Positions 32,868-46,000 of a stretch of 64,000 nt of DNA are shown one piece after another. Source of the DNA: Amoebophrya sp. A120 (taxonomy: Eukaryota > Sar > Dinophyceae > Syndiniales > Amoebophryaceae); contig CAJINV010000002.1 of NCBI GenBank assembly GCA_905178155.1, positions 7,949,655 to 8,013,654 on the forward strand, in the 5' to 3' direction. The translations under genes and the position numbers were made by a program. Positions within the stretch are counted from its first letter, which is position 1, and the number at the start of each line of letters is the position of its first letter. A model generated the notes under the pieces. The model was given only the letters and a program-made list of their open reading frames with translations. It was not told where the DNA came from and made no database searches.

Positions 32868-33357
32868 TACGTCGTGCCAGCTGCTTTGTACATATGATTG
32901 AAGCTGTTTGTTCGTCGGAAACCCCTAATAATTTTCGCGTATAATTTGAAATTATCCCGCGGTTTACAATCACGCAGCGTTTGAATTGGTTCAAGCAGCA
33001 AACTTTCAATCGTCCAAATCTGATTTGACGCCCACGGCAGCAAATACTCCTGTACTTAGCTTCATTTCGAAAGCCTGACCCTTTCCATAGCTACAGCTTG
33101 GCGACGACATAGCATACAAAATTGAGAAATCTTTCAAAAAAGTGATACGCGTAATAAACAACATTTTTTTTGCTGCACGGCCTCGATAGTGCAGAGATCA
33201 TGCAACCCTCCGCTCTTCATGCTCGCAGCGTCTTGTCTTCGGAGGATGATACCAAGGCTCGCGCCTTCGCTGACGTAAAAAGAGACCGTCTTTCCCATCA
33301 AAGATGAATCAATGAATAGATACAAACCCTCAAAGAAGTCGACCCCTTTGCCCTGAA
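32868..33357 (-). CDS. Candidate exons of an unrecognised small gene
   Basis: On the minus strand an acceptor-like CTGCTTTCAG at about 33358 precedes an open segment with GKGVDFFEGLYLFIDSSL and SEGASLGIILRRQD. A second acceptor-like GTACAG near 33050 precedes a 60-codon open stretch, EYLLPWASNQIWTIESLLL through FNHMYKAAGTT and a stop near 32868. The residue composition looks protein-like, but the codon bias is weaker than in neighbouring genes and no start codon or family was recognised. It could be one gene of at least three exons between AP-4 mu and the repeat protein. Confidence 0.3.
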
Positions 33358-33995
33358 AGCAGGTAAAGTTTTCACATGACAGGCCTTATTTCTTAAACAT
33401 CACTCATTACTTGCCATTGCCTTCCTTATTCTTATTTCGATACTTTGAATTCCAAATAAAAAAAAAACCATGCTCAGGTGTTCGTTAATAGTGTGGGTGT
33501 CGGTTTCAAGTTTGTGCACAATGGCGAAAACCTACCTTCAGAGAAAAAAAAAAAACGAGCAAATAAATCTACCTTCTTCGAACCACAAAACACCGACTTC
33601 CTTTCCCTAGTCGTGATAAAAACTTCAGCTGTATGCTCAAGAGAAAACTATACTACAGAAAAGCTTCCAACTCCATGGCTCCTTCGCATAACAAAAACTA
33701 ATGAACTTGACAAAATGTAAAAAATACGTCCCTGGAAGAATGCTTGCGCTCCTAGTACCGCAACCATGAAATAGCGACTGACATTCGACTTCGAATTGCG
33801 AGAAAATTGAAATCACAGTGCTATGGTATCACTTGCAAAAGAACTGGCGGCGGTACAGGTAGACAAAGTGAACTTCAGAGAAATTGTACGACACAGATAC
33901 TGAAAGATTAACGGTACACAAGCTACGTTTGAAACCACGCTGATGCAATGCTCACGCAAACGCTGACGCGCATCCCGAAGGAGCTCGAATCGCGT

Positions 33996-36900
33996 TTACA
34001 GTGAGACGATAGTACTCTCTGCAGTTTGCGGCCAGCTTTCACCTGTAACCTCCTGCTCCTCTGCTTTCGGCGACGTCCACCACGAAGTCGCTGCAGTTAA
34101 AGCATTACTCAATTGTTGTTGCGCTTTTGCAAGGTCTTCCCGCGTTTTTGCAACGACCACGTCAACATCCTTTTGCAGTTCGTTGAAGCCATAATCATCC
34201 CATGACTGCTGAGTCGTGCTGTCAGCAGTCCCCGTCACTGGAATACGTGCACCGCCAGCACGACCTGCCGCCTCCTTCATCCCCGACTGCCCAATGCTAG
34301 GCGGCATCTCCGAGATGGGCCCCTCCTCCGGCACATCACCCAACTCATCTTCTAACACATGCTCCACCCGCACCTCCTCAGCCCATTGTTCCCAAGTTCT
34401 CCCTTCAGACTCTTGACACCATGCGATTATTTCCGTGGCCAATTTATCCCGTGCAGCCTCGTTTTTGCTCAGTGTGTCTTCTACGAATTTTCTCCAGGGA
34501 GCATTGCGGGTCGATTCGCCTCGAGACCACGCGCTGATTGCTACGAGATTCAACACGTAAGACACCTGCTGCACATTGTTGTTGGGGTTCCGGTCCTCTA
34601 CCGCTTTAGTTAGCGCCTCTCTCATGCTTTGCTGGGATTCCGAATTTTTCAAGGCAGACAGCATATCTGCGCCAAAGTTCTTCATGAGCGAGTATTTCGC
34701 CTTGTGCGTATCACGATGAAAACGCCCAGCACTCATTACGACCCAACGAAAGGTTTGTGACGATTCTTGAGTTGCTCAATATTGATCATGCAAGCCCACG
34801 CAAAAGTACTGCCCATAAATTAGTTACAGGGGGTGAAAGCCCCTGCCAGTCGAGGTGCGCTCTGCCCGACAGCAAAGACGTCTGCCACGCCGAAGAACTT
34901 CTAAGGACACTGTCACATACGTGAGTGGAATGATTTGAGGAACAAGTAATGCGTCACAGATCTCCTTTCGAAAATGGGTATGGGAGGGCGGTGGGCTTTT
35001 TAATCGGCTTGGATAACTCTCGGCCAACTCCTTCTGCATCTCGTCGATCCATTTTTTCCACTCTCCGGGGTTGTAGCAAAGCTCAGCCGCAACTTGCTCC
35101 AGTACTGCTCGGTTCCGCCTGAAGAGGAGATCCGCAAGGATTATCCTGAGAAAAAATGAATAAAATACCCTCTCCCCACACTCGGCCACAGCTCGTGGCC
35201 ATAGGAGATCCTACGTGGAGAGCCAGCGTTGATACGCAGGGCGCGCCTCTATCGCATGGCACCAATCAAAAATGTCTCATTCAGTCGAGCTTGCGGCCGA
35301 TTATACGCCGGGCAGCAAAGAAACTAGTACAATCCGCATGCTGTTCCTTCTTTTGGCCTGTGTGTACACAAATAAATGTCGCCAACTGCTTTGTTTTATT
35401 GAGCATGCTGGAAATTGGGGAAGTAAGAGCTTATACATTTTTCACTTGAATAAATTCATCATTTTTCTTCTCAATATTTTGTTCGACCGCGGCGTCGAGC
35501 AGAACCTCCATCACCTTTTTCTTGGATAGTTCCTCTGCTTCAGCCGCGGGCCCCTTTTCGCCACGGGCGTTGCCGTGGTCCCGCACCGCCTTCAGTGCGT
35601 CCGAAGCTTCATCCATGCGTTTCGTCCATGTCTGCTTGAGCTGGCCCTCTCCCGACATGGCTGTTTGGACAAGATGTTTTACGCGTTGCTTCATAGTCTC
35701 CGGGCTCAAGGGGGCCGACTGTTCTTGGTGTTCAGGAGAATCCGACTCCTGAGGATCGTGCCGCCCGTCCGCCCAATCTGCCAAGTCCTTGCCATCTTTG
35801 TCCCACTCGATCAAGTCCTCGGCGGCTTTGTCCCAGTTGTGCGGCTGCTCCGATGCGCCGGCGACAGGATCCTCCTCGACATCCTGCAGTGCTTCTGCTA
35901 CTTTTTCACGGCTTTCCAAGGCCAACGCGGAGAGAAGTTTCCCCTCCCACCTGCGTGCCCCTGCGTCGTGTCCCGCCCCGTCCACCCGAGTGATTTTTTG
36001 CTTCACAAGTTCTTTGGCATGTAGAACATCCTTCTGCTCTTCCGAGGCCCAATGCCTCCAACTCTTCCACGAATGATCTCCCTGATTCCGAGCCAGACCC
36101 GCACCCGTCTTCCGTTCCCCCTGGCACCAATCGATAATTTCCTGGGCAAATATCCGTGTTCGTAGAGGGTCCACGGCGAACACTGTGCCTGCGACATCTT
36201 TTTCTCTCCGGCTCAACTGGCATTTCTCTTCAAACCCAGGCATCATGGCTACACCTACAATTTTTTTCAACGAAGTAGCAAATGAATCCGGATTGCGAAA
36301 CTGGACAGACTCGTCGAGCCGAGCAATTGGATCTTGAAGCCCGTCTGGTAATTCTGCGCCGGTAATCTCAGGCCCTGTGGCTGAGATCTTGAACCCGTCA
36401 GAACCACCTAGAGCAACAAAAATTTTGGAGGCGGCTTTCTTCATCAGGCTCTTGCGGGTCATTTCTTCTGCAATCCAATTTTTCCATATCTCCGGATCAC
36501 CAGCAAGCTTCTGCGCAATCTCCTCCAGTTTAGGCCGGTTCTTCCTGGAGACAAAGGTTGCGGGCACGAAAAGCTCACTGCCAACGTTGTCGAACGCCTC
36601 GTCGAGCGCGGCCTCCAGCAGTACCACCAGCAACGCTTTCGCGCGCTCGTCTTTTACTTCTGTGGGAGCTGCACCTTTCATTTTTTCCGTCCATTTGTCT
36701 GGGTTTTCAGCCACGACGAGTTGAACAAGACGCTTCACTTTTTCTTCCGTCAACTCTTCAACGCTGGCCGACTCAGGCTTTCCCGCCGGCCAGTCCGCCC
36801 ACTCATAGCCTTGTTCGTCCCACGCGATCAATTCCTTGGCGGCCTGGTTCCAGTCGCTGGTCCAAAGGTCTGACCCAAACAAGACGCTGTCGGATAGTAC

Positions 36901-38598
36901 CTGGGCTACTTCTCTTTCAGTGCTTTTCCGGGCCAAAGCGGGTACGATTCTCAGCTCCCAATCGCGTTTTACACTTCCGCGTGGCCGTGCCGCAAGCCTT
37001 CGCACGAGCGCTTTGGCTTTCTGCACTTCATCGCTTTGCTGTTCCCCGTCACTGGGTTTTCCCGTCGAAGCAGGCTGTGGATTCCCCTCATTAGGACCCG
37101 AACGTGCATGAGAGTCTGGATGATGCCCTGGCTGAGGCCCCACGGATGCTCCGTCCTCCTGCGAGCGGTTCAATTCCAACTGCTCCCTCGTCAACACGTC
37201 AGCCACAGCCTTCTTCCAAGCCGCCACCCCCTGTTCCTCGTCTTTGTCCTGTTGTTTTTGCACAAGCTCCTGAGCAATTTTCCGTAGCTTCGCTCCAGTC
37301 TTTCCAGATACAAGATCTACCGCAGAAGCACCGTCCGCCTGCTCCGCCGGATCCCTCCATTTCCGGCTGCTCAGCGCGATCTCCAGAAGTACCGCCAGCA
37401 TTTCGTTTCCGTTCGTTCCGGCGTCCCCTTCTGCTTGGGGGGCAGAAGCTGCTTTTCCCACTTTCGTAACCCATGTGGCGGCTTCCCGTTCGTCGCCGTT
37501 CAGAACATCCACCGCACACTCCACGACAGAATGTACAACTCGGCTTCGCACTGGCTTGCCGCGACAAGACTCTGAGCAATTTTCGAGTGGCCACCCCCAC
37601 TGAAAAAAGTCCTTCCCGTCTTTAACAACCCAGTTAATCAACTCCTGGGCCGCCTCTTTCAGTAGATCCTCCGACGCTGCGGAGATTACGCTGAACTCCC
37701 CATAAACGGCATTAGACAACCCCCTTTCCTCACTGGCCAAATTTTCAGCTTCCGTGCGCAGAACCTCTGCCACCTCGTCGGCACCCCGGACCGTGGCAGG
37801 GATGAGCTTTTTCAAGAACTCTTGATTCGACCATGAATGCTGCTGCACAAACTTTTGCGCATACTTCCGCACGACGAGCTTGCGCACGTTGTTTTTTTCG
37901 GTGGTGCTCGCTGCGTTTTCTCTTAATGACCATAGGCGCTGCTTGACATGGAACTCCTGATTGTCTGCGCAAAATTGTTCCGCTATCGTTCTAGCCGTCT
38001 TCTGCTGCGCACCTCCTTGGATCTGCATGGGCACCTGCTGGAGTCTGCTTGCGCACCCGTCTTCTGCTGGAGTTTGCTCAACAAGATCTGACTAACAAAT
38101 CTATTCGGGTCTGGAAAAGTGCGCAACTTCATCCCGTATGGACTGCTCGGTCTGTATTTCACTACATGGGTCTACAAAGGCTCCTTCTCTCCATGTCGCA
38201 CAAAATCAAAGCGTCCTGGTCTGCCGCGTAATCATGCAAAATGCGGCGCATCCGCACTTGCCTGCGTACAGGAACGCTATGCGCGCTTTGATTGCGTCTA
38301 TGCAAGTACTTACTCACTACAACATGATTCGGACTCTCCTACCAAAATTCTGCAACTTGCTACCACACCCGAAGACATTTGCGCTTGATAACTTGCGCTT
38401 GAGCATTTCACACGCCATAGAAGCAGCAGCGAAGTCTGCGTCCCGAAATTGCCGAGTCAAAAAGTTGAATTTTTCCGCCGTTTCATCCGCAGACGCAAGC
38501 TGTGCGAGCCGCTTGCTTTTTTTCCCGAGCGAGGTCTCGTGGCAGCTGTTCGTAGTAGGAGCAACGTCGCCACCATTCACAATGAAACACAGTCCCAT
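33996..38598 (-). CDS. Large alpha-helical repeat protein of unknown function
   Basis: Exons about 38598-38391, 38092-35477, 35141-34930 and 34770-33996. The ATG at 38598 gives MGLCFIVNGG. The bulk consists of at least three diverged repeats of ~230 residues. Each has an 'AKELIxWDxxGxxWADW' helix (AAQELINWVVKDGKDFFQW; AAKELIAWDEQGYEWADW; AAEDLIEWDKDGKDLADW), a second block VKRLVQLV / VKHLVQTA, a third VLLEAALDEA / VLLDAAVEQ, and a fourth RPKLEEIAQKLAGDPEIWKNW. The last exon repeats the theme (KLATEIIAWCQESEGRTWEQW). It is rich in W, K, E and A, with no membrane segment. Introners at 38093 and 35142 interrupt it, and KRKSDLVEQ reads through the first. The 34.77-34.93 kb junction is unresolved. 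Family not recognised; a scaffold role would be a guess. Confidence 0.7.
35142..35476. mobile_element. Introner, unclassified family (335 bp), decayed
   Basis: Left end TATCCTGAGAAAAAATGAAT; right end reversed TATTGAGAAGAAAAATGATG. Both fit TATN-N6-A5 and align with small gaps. The flanking 5-mers (AGGAT, TTTTG) do not match. It separates two parts of a helical repeat (VLLDAAVEQN and ILADLLFRRNRAVLEQ). Confidence 0.65.
38093..38390. mobile_element. Diverged introner related to family B (298 bp)
   Basis: Right end reversed TATCAAGCGCAAATGTCTTC; left end TAACAAATCTATTCGGGTCT then GGAA, a decayed form of the B end. The flanking 5-mers CTGAC and ACTTG do not match. Excision gives EMLKRKSDLVEQ in frame at the start of the repeat protein. 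Confidence 0.6.
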
Positions 38599-38940
38599 TT
38601 AACGAAGCCGTCACTTCTAAGCCCTTAAGCATAACCACCACCTTTTTTCTTTTCCGCGTGATCGTCTTCACTTTCCTACGTGCGTCAGTATGTATGCTAG
38701 CACATACCACTGAATGAAACAGAAATTGCGATCATCGATATCACAGTCATACGAAATGACGCAACGAAGCATAAAATTACACATCGGATATATCTATAGA
38801 GCGTCGAGCTACGTTTTAGCGCTTTAGGTGGCGCGCCCCGCCCTTCGCAGCTCGCATTTCTGATGGTGAGATACCGCAAAGAACGGCCCATACTGCACTT
38901 CTGATGGTGCACGTGAGGCTTGCCGCCAGTGCGGCTAGGC

Positions 38941-39339
38941 TTATGTTCTTATGTTGTTATACTCCCAACGGTGAAAAATGACTTCCCCGACGCACCAAAG
39001 GCTCCGAAATATGGGGAAGCATGGTGCTTCATTGTGCATAGTCAACCTGGATTCGTCAATGGCGGCTGCGATTTTCCCTGCGTTTGCCTTCGACTCAGCG
39101 TTTGCACGCTTTCCTTTTGCATCTGCATCTAGTTCTGTGCTCGCTACGAAAATAGCAGTCTCGATTTTTTGTCGAATGAAAGTTTGCCCCAGCTCGGCTT
39201 CAATCGCCACCGCACTCCTTGTGGTATCCAACTTGTCTTTGGCGTATATTTTTGTTTGATTGTTCGTTTTCGTTAGAGGATCTGTATACTTATATTTCGG
39301 GATCACGGGCACTCGTACAACAAAAATTTGTTTTATCAA
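38941..39339 (-). CDS. Weak candidate exon, unrecognised
   Basis: A 132-codon minus-strand frame includes AVAIEAELGQTFIRQKIETA and ELDADAKGKRANAESKANAG, an alanine/charge-rich helix-like composition. No start context, splice partner or family could be identified. It may be part of a gene with the candidates at 40.4-40.9 kb. Confidence 0.25.
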   Translation of the reverse strand: MIKQIFVVRVPVIPKYKYTDPLTKTNNQTKIYAKDKLDTTRSAVAIEAELGQTFIRQKIETAIFVASTELDADAKGKRANAESKANAGKIAAAIDESRLTMHNEAPCFPIFRSLWCVGEVIFHRWEYNNIRT

Positions 39340-39426
39340 TCTAACGCTTCGTCCCGCCTCTACCTGATAAATCTTTCTTTCTTTCCGTGCCCGGGCACGG
39401 CATCAAATGTTCAAGGCCCTAAATGC

Positions 39427-39476
39427 TGCGGTGGTCAAACTGAAGAATATGTTGCGGTGGTCAAACTGAAGAATAT
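39427..39476. repeat. Tandem duplication, 26-bp unit, two copies
   Basis: TGCGGTGGTCAAACTGAAGA plus six more bases is present twice in a row. No coding context. Confidence 0.85.
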
Positions 39477-40388
39477 TGATCAGTGCGCGTGTGGTGGAGA
39501 GCGATGAGCAGCCGGGACAATCGTCGCCTTAGATACTCGGTCGCAGACGCCTTGTTGGAACTCCGACCATGTGTCACCAGTGCATTGTCCTTCTCCGTGA
39601 GCATCTGCATATGTAGTCGTCTTGGCCAGGCATTATCACGTTGAAAAGAGTTCTCCCGCACCCAAAAAACGCATGTTGTCCGTGCCAGGATGCTGTTTCC
39701 GATGGTGGAGCTGTTGCGTTTTGCAAGCGCTAGCAACATCACGCACTGGCACTGTATGTCCTTTTGCTTTTACCGAACATGCGTTACAATCCGAAAATGG
39801 CAGCGCTCCAGTATGCAACGGATTCCTTTGGGAACAAGCGCTGCGCAGATGATGCGCCGATATTGAGTAAGTCCAACCCGACAAGCATACTAGCAAGACA
39901 ACTCCCTTGCATCAACCAACGTGGGAAATATCACACGACAGTAGAAATCGAAACATGATGATGTGTGGGGGGGAGCGCACAACTTTTCACTTCGATAAAA
40001 ATCCGCTAATTTTCGGAGACCCATCACCCACATCTGGCACACCAGCAATCGCGTCAGGTTCCTGCTTCTCCAAAGATGTGCAAACGAAAAAGGTTCAGTC
40101 GGTTTGACACGCTCTTGGCACGTGAACAGTTGTCTACTTGGCGACGTCGTACATCATATTTTCGCATTCGCTGTGCTTCTATACGTGACAGTTTTCTGCC
40201 GCATGTGCCGGTTTCGGATGACTGCAATGTGGAACAAAGCGAGCTGAGTCCCAAATCCGCGTCACGTCGTCTGTAAGTGCTTACACATGAAACAACTTTT
40301 GAGTTGATATGGACTACTATATGCAAACATCTAAGTACTTGATCATAACCTTGGCTGCATGCAGACGAGAAGGTTATACCAATACCAC

Positions 40389-40960
40389 CTAGACATTTTT
40401 TGTGCGGCACCGACACTTATCCACATTCGGATTCATAATCGCGAACTCCTCCTTTGGATCAATCGCATGTTCCGGACCTGCAGGGGCCCCACCAACACCT
40501 TCGCCTGCTCGCGCGACGTCACGAGACTCTTTTTCCTGCAAGCGTGCGGTTTTCTGCTTGAGCAGGTTCTGCTTCTGCGAGGTGCGTACAGCCTGCCCTC
40601 CATTGATCAAAACGGATGCGAAGCCAAGGGTCTGCACCCCGGCGGCGGCCGCGCCGGCACCCAGTGTGGTTTTCCGGCTCCGACGGCAACTACACTGGCA
40701 CGAATAGCGCAATTCATTGAAACTGCAGCCTCTTGGAGGGGCGTTGCGCTATCACTTGCTTGCGGTTGGAGACCCGCTTGGGGGCACGCATCCCATCGTT
40801 GCCCGTCGGCACGAAATGGACCTTGCTCGGTCCAGGCTGTGTTGCGGGCGGACCAGCGTCGCACCGTGGCTCGGGAATGTCGCACGGCCCCGGATGCGGG
40901 AGTGACGTCGCCGAGTGTGAAGTTTGTTCCACCTATGAACAATGTGGTAAGAAGGAATTA
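40389..40960 (-). CDS. Weak candidate exons, unrecognised
   Basis: A GC-rich island within AT-rich surroundings. One minus-strand frame (about 40935-40718) reads SATSLPHPGPCDIPEP and PKRVSNRKQVIAQRPSKRLQ, ending at a CTGCAG that could be a splice boundary. A second frame (40712-40410) reads LGFASVLINGGQAVRTSQKQ and KQKTARLQEKESRDVARAGE. Base composition suggests coding sequence on the minus strand, but a long plus-strand frame (40359-40961) overlaps and cannot be excluded. No family recognised. Confidence 0.3.
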
Positions 40961-43090
40961 AGCAATTCAAACTTGAAGAGGTTAGGGTTACAACGTATTA
41001 TCAGGTAATGCCAATAATTCTCCAGTATTTCGCTTATTAATTTATACGTTTTTCGAGTTTGCATTCTTAATTACTCAATTTGGGATTCATTTTCAAGTGC
41101 CATGCTGGAAGTAGCACTAATTCAAAAAAAGTGTGCGAGCATGCTTCCAAATCAGGAGCTTGTAAGCAGCCTGTGCTGGTGTCTTAGTTTTGCTTTTGCA
41201 CTCAAACAAACTCAACACAAGAACGTCAATACCGGAAACATCACACCCACGGATGCAGAAGTGTAGTTCGGTATGCCCCGCCTGTGGGCCGTCATGGTGT
41301 TTGCTTGCGGACAGCTAGCAGGTACCATCTTCGACGTGGCAAGCAGTTGTCGCTTTGCCTCTTCTTATCCCTTTCCCGTCACTTCGATGGCAGCGTGTCG
41401 GTGACTGCGCTGCTGCCTGCGCGAGTTTTGTCCATGAATGCCTGTTCCTTATCGGGATGAATTTGAATCAATATGGTAAGCATAGCAAGATACGTCAAAA
41501 AAATGCAAATCTTGACGTTGAGCAGGTCGTCAGTCAGATTCCTGACCTCATCAAGAAATACATGTCAGCAAATAAATATCGTTGGGGCCAAACTTAATTG
41601 TCAAAACATACTTTGTGGTTTTCATTTGGTAAAGTTAAAACGACTACTCCATGTTGAAACCTCAGAATGAATAAGTAGTGGGTGCGCTACTACTCAAACA
41701 GAAAATTCCTTCACGAGATTCAACTGTTCGGGTGGGGAAAAAAAATTGACGTAATTCTCTTCTGAGGACTTCAACTTTTTTCGGCTTCGACATCAAACTG
41801 ATAAAATCAATGAGACGATCATGACGACCACGCGCAAACCGAAGCATTTTTGTACACAACGCTGTCGAGACCGACTCTTATTGCGTAGTACTAGCTATCT
41901 AGAAAACAAAACCGACAAAGATACTACTTATCAAGACCTCACACCGAATGACAAAGTAGGCTAGACCACGAGCACGAAGCGCGGCCTTGCCTCTCTGTAC
42001 GAATATATACACCACATCATAGTTGGAGTACTTTATCATTGCTGGTTGCCTTCAACATTAATCCTGCCGGTAGAACGACTTCCCCGTGAACGAGGAAGTG
42101 CATACAGGAAGTCAGACGAAGACCGAAGTCGTGCTAATAAACGTATTTTCTCTCATCCTTTGGCCGACGCAGCAGAAACTGCCGGTCGGCGAACGAACGC
42201 TGCTGCCGCTGCAGGAGCTCCATCAAGTTTCATATATGTCAAAACAATCCTGCTCGCCAGTACACGCTTACAACTGCAAAACGGCCTGCAATCTGACGAC
42301 TTCTGAAGATGCATCTAGCAGCAATTATATTGAAGGAACTCCGCGGTTGTTCAATCTCATCGTACAGTTTGGTATTATAGTCGGTGTTTTCCTCTACTGA
42401 AACGCTCTCTGTGTTCATGACAATGTCTTAGCCATAGGCTTCTCTAAAAAGCTATGCACCGACTTCTCACACGTCGCCTTCTTAGCGAGACCCGGAGCTG
42501 GCCCCTGTCTGCCTGCTTAGCGTCAGGTTCAGACTCCATGCGAAAAGCCGCCAGAAATCTATCACTTCTCGAAATGGCCCGGGGGCGGCTAGGAAAATGA
42601 AAAACATTTTTAGTGCAACGAGGCGATCATGCTAATGCTTTGATCACAACGAAGCACACTACGAAAAAAAACAGATTTTCTAAAAAATTTGTCGTGTTCA
42701 TTCAATAGTAGTCCTCTTCCTCACCAATATCACCAAATCGAAGTTGTCGTATGCAACAAGCACAATAGTAATTTTACAGGTGTCTTTTACATCTGAAAAA
42801 GACAAAAAAATCGAGATATCATCAATTTGTGAAACAATAACAAACTTTTTTCTTCTTCCCTCCCGCCTTAGTCTTCACAGGAAGGAAACCTGACTTGTTT
42901 TCGATAAAATGACAATGCTGGCCGAAAAGGACAAAAAAAACTCGATTGGAAAATGATGGTCAACCTTTCAAGTAGTTGCACCACTTGCGAAATTTCTATC
43001 AATGTAGTTCTTTACTTGAAAACAATGACATGATGTCGTACTGAAGAGAAAAAACTAAAATATCGGATTTTCCAGCGGCACATGGTCCCG

Positions 43091-46000
43091 TTACTCGATG
43101 GTGCTGTTCAGCGATCTGCGGCTACTGTTGAAATGGCGATACAATCGGTCCCGGGACCCGACCCTGATCGACACCATATCTCGACTATCAAGTGCAAAAA
43201 TGTCTGGGTCTGGAAGAATTCACGTCTGTCATGCTTGTCTGGCATGACTCTTGAATCTGTCACGCACGTTACCCAAGAGCTCCGCTTTTCTGTGATGCAG
43301 AAGCGCAGTTTGTCATGCAGAATAGGCAACACCTAGGAGCTCAGAAACTTGTCTTGCTGAGCCAGCATTTGTAGCCTCATCATGAGACGCCACCCAGCAT
43401 CACAAGTGTCCAGACCCAGACATTTTTTTTTTGATATCGACTCTGCGGCCGGGAGATCCGCTCCGTCATTTCCTTCTGCGTCACGTGGATGGTGCGCAGT
43501 TTTATCCAACAAAAAATGCTAACTCCCGACGACAGACCCAATAAAGCATCATGATGATGATGTACCCAACTGCGGGGCTATGCGGAAGAAGTAACTGCAG
43601 TATGTATCTATCCGCAGAACGACCTAATGCGTTCGTGGTCGATGGCTCTGCTCCCCCCTCTCGACAGGTGTAGATGTCTGTAGTTATCGTTCTGCCAAAG
43701 AACCAGGTGCAAGTTTATATCATCATGTAAGTATCACTTCTGACACAGCCAATCATGCACAAGAGTCTTCGGTGCTTCTGCTTTTTTTTCTTGTTTAGGC
43801 TTCTTGCGTTCTTCACCTTGGTGGACGTATGGGAGGCAAAAATGTGAATTTTTCAAAGTATGGCAGATTGTGACGCTGCAATACAGCCTCCTCTAGTGCG
43901 AGACTAAAAGAAGCTGACGCATCTTCATGACATACTGGTCAGCGTCTGCATGCTCGTTTTTTAAGTGCTGCTACTATTCCTCCGTGCTGTTAACTGCTGA
44001 TTGTATAGTATCCTATACAAACCCGCTGGTCCATTTTGAAGAATTCACACCCGGCACTCACGTAAGACGGACTCTTTCCTGTGCGGTTTTTTCGTGGATT
44101 TTTTCATTCTCGCATTTGAAGTTAGTCGATAAAAATTCGACGCTGCTGTACTAGAATGTCAGCAATTATTTATTTTCAACAACTCAGGCTCATGGAGGAT
44201 GAGGATTTTCACCTTATCAAATCCAAAAAAAGAAAATAAGCCCGAAGGCCGTTTTTTATACAGTCTGCGCATATCCTCGAGGGGCACGACGCGGTCCCGT
44301 TCGAAACTGCTCAAACTAGACTTCGGCACAAAGTCCTGCAGGAGAAACGTCGACGTTTTCTGCGCCTGCGGTAGCGGCTGGGATGAATGCTCCAGGTTGA
44401 TCGTCATGTTGTTGTCCCCCTGTAACAGGGTCGGAAAAACCGCCTGTTGCTTCTGGTGGGTTTGCTGAAAAACAGGTTTTCTATCGAACAAAAACCGGTG
44501 GCAAAGTAGAACTCTTTCTTCACCTCCTGCATCGATATTCATTGTCGTGCGTAACGCCTACTGTACAAGGAAAAGCGACAGGAGCCTGTCGTGGCACTAA
44601 TTTTTGTCGGCTGTGCCTGCTCCGAATGGTCTTTTATGTTATGCCTTGAAAGAATTTGCCGACGAGGGGCACAGAATGCCGGCGAGAAGTTGTACCATAA
44701 AAGCTGTAGAAACACAGCGAGAACTCATAATGCACTTCGGACATGACCGACGGCATAATCTGTCTCCAACTTTATCAAACTTCGAGCTGATCGCTGCTGC
44801 GAAGAACCGAACTACCCGATTTTGCTTTGTTCGATACTTTGCCGCAGGGGTCGGACGACCGCAGCTCCCATTGTAATCACTGTTGTTGTGCACAGGAGCT
44901 GCCGCGGCCCGTATCCTCGGATCTGCAGACTGAGCACGAGGGACGATTTGATGCGTCTGCCTTCCGGATGTACTGAAATTTGGCGGCTGACCGGCCTTCT
45001 GACTTGGCGGCGTTCTCGTGGATGGGTTTGGCACGGAGGAAAAACTCTGGGTCGAGACAAATCCGCCCCCCGGCATCGTCGCGTTTAAAACCGTCGCTGG
45101 AGTGTTCTCGGCAGACGAAGCGAGACCTACAGTTGTTTCATTGCACCCTGCTGGTCAATCGAGGATGTGATGTATCTCCACCACTACGTCGCATTATTTT
45201 TCAACAAGTTTGTTCATAAAATGCTTGTCAAAAAATGAAGCGGCTTCTACTTCCAGGTGCTGCGGACTTATTGAACTAAATATCTCAGTTGCACACGGCA
45301 TAGTCACGACTCAATTATTTTTCATGTAGAGATAGATGAAAATCCGACCTCCTGGTTTGACGACGCTCTTCTGATCATCGAAGAAGGCGTTGAGTTGCTG
45401 CGCCGCGGTGCTGGTGCTTTTCATCAGCGTCGCGGGCTGAAATTTCTGGTCCAGGCCGCGCGCGTGCGCCACGGCGGCTGTCGCGGGTGAGGAAAACTTC
45501 GACAAGCTCGCGCAGCTGCTCTGCGGCAAGTACTATCAAAAGGAAAAATCCCCCCTCCCCATATCGAAGAAGTGCGCTTTTCGAAATTTGTGATGCTGAT
45601 TTGTGGCCACAAATCCCGTCTGTCTTGCAAGAGAGCAAGGCCAGGGCTTCCGCTGCATTTCGCGGGCGATTTGTAATGCTGCTACGCTACTAGGGCAGAC
45701 GTCTGCGGTCTGCCATGCTAAGTGCCTACCCCAAGCCACCCCTTTCCGGGCTTTGTATCTGTCTGCAGTCCTCTACCGCAAGACGAATCCGATTTCTGTA
45801 CACAAATCCTGCATCACATCGGAGGTCTACGGGCTGTTCGTCCCTTTCGGCATCACAGATTTCCATTCCGATAAGGGGAGGGGGGATTTTTCCTTTTGAT
45901 AAGTACCCCGAGGACTTTTTGCTGCCAAACATTGCCGCGAAGGTCGTACTATGCAATGCAAAAGCATCGTACTAGTATAAATTGCATTACAAATTTGCTC

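Larger units (their letters stand above)
38599..43090. other. Gene-poor stretch of 4.5 kb with weak exon candidates
   Basis: Apart from the two candidates listed separately (38941-39339 and 40389-40960), no coding or RNA feature is supported. A 26-bp unit is duplicated in tandem at 39427-39476. AT-rich sequence dominates 41.0-43.0 kb. Confidence 0.5.

Noticed and set aside
34826-34990. Possible introner between the last two exons of the repeat protein
   Set aside because: A TATCCAAGCC start exists on the minus strand but the arms pair poorly and excision at that point would create a stop codon.
43081-43510. Plus-strand reading across the family B introner (SMVLFSDLRLLLKW, then CGREIRSVISFC)
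   Set aside because: It stays open across the splice junction and looks protein-like, but all neighbours read minus and two minus frames are also open; kept only as an ambiguity in the gene entry.
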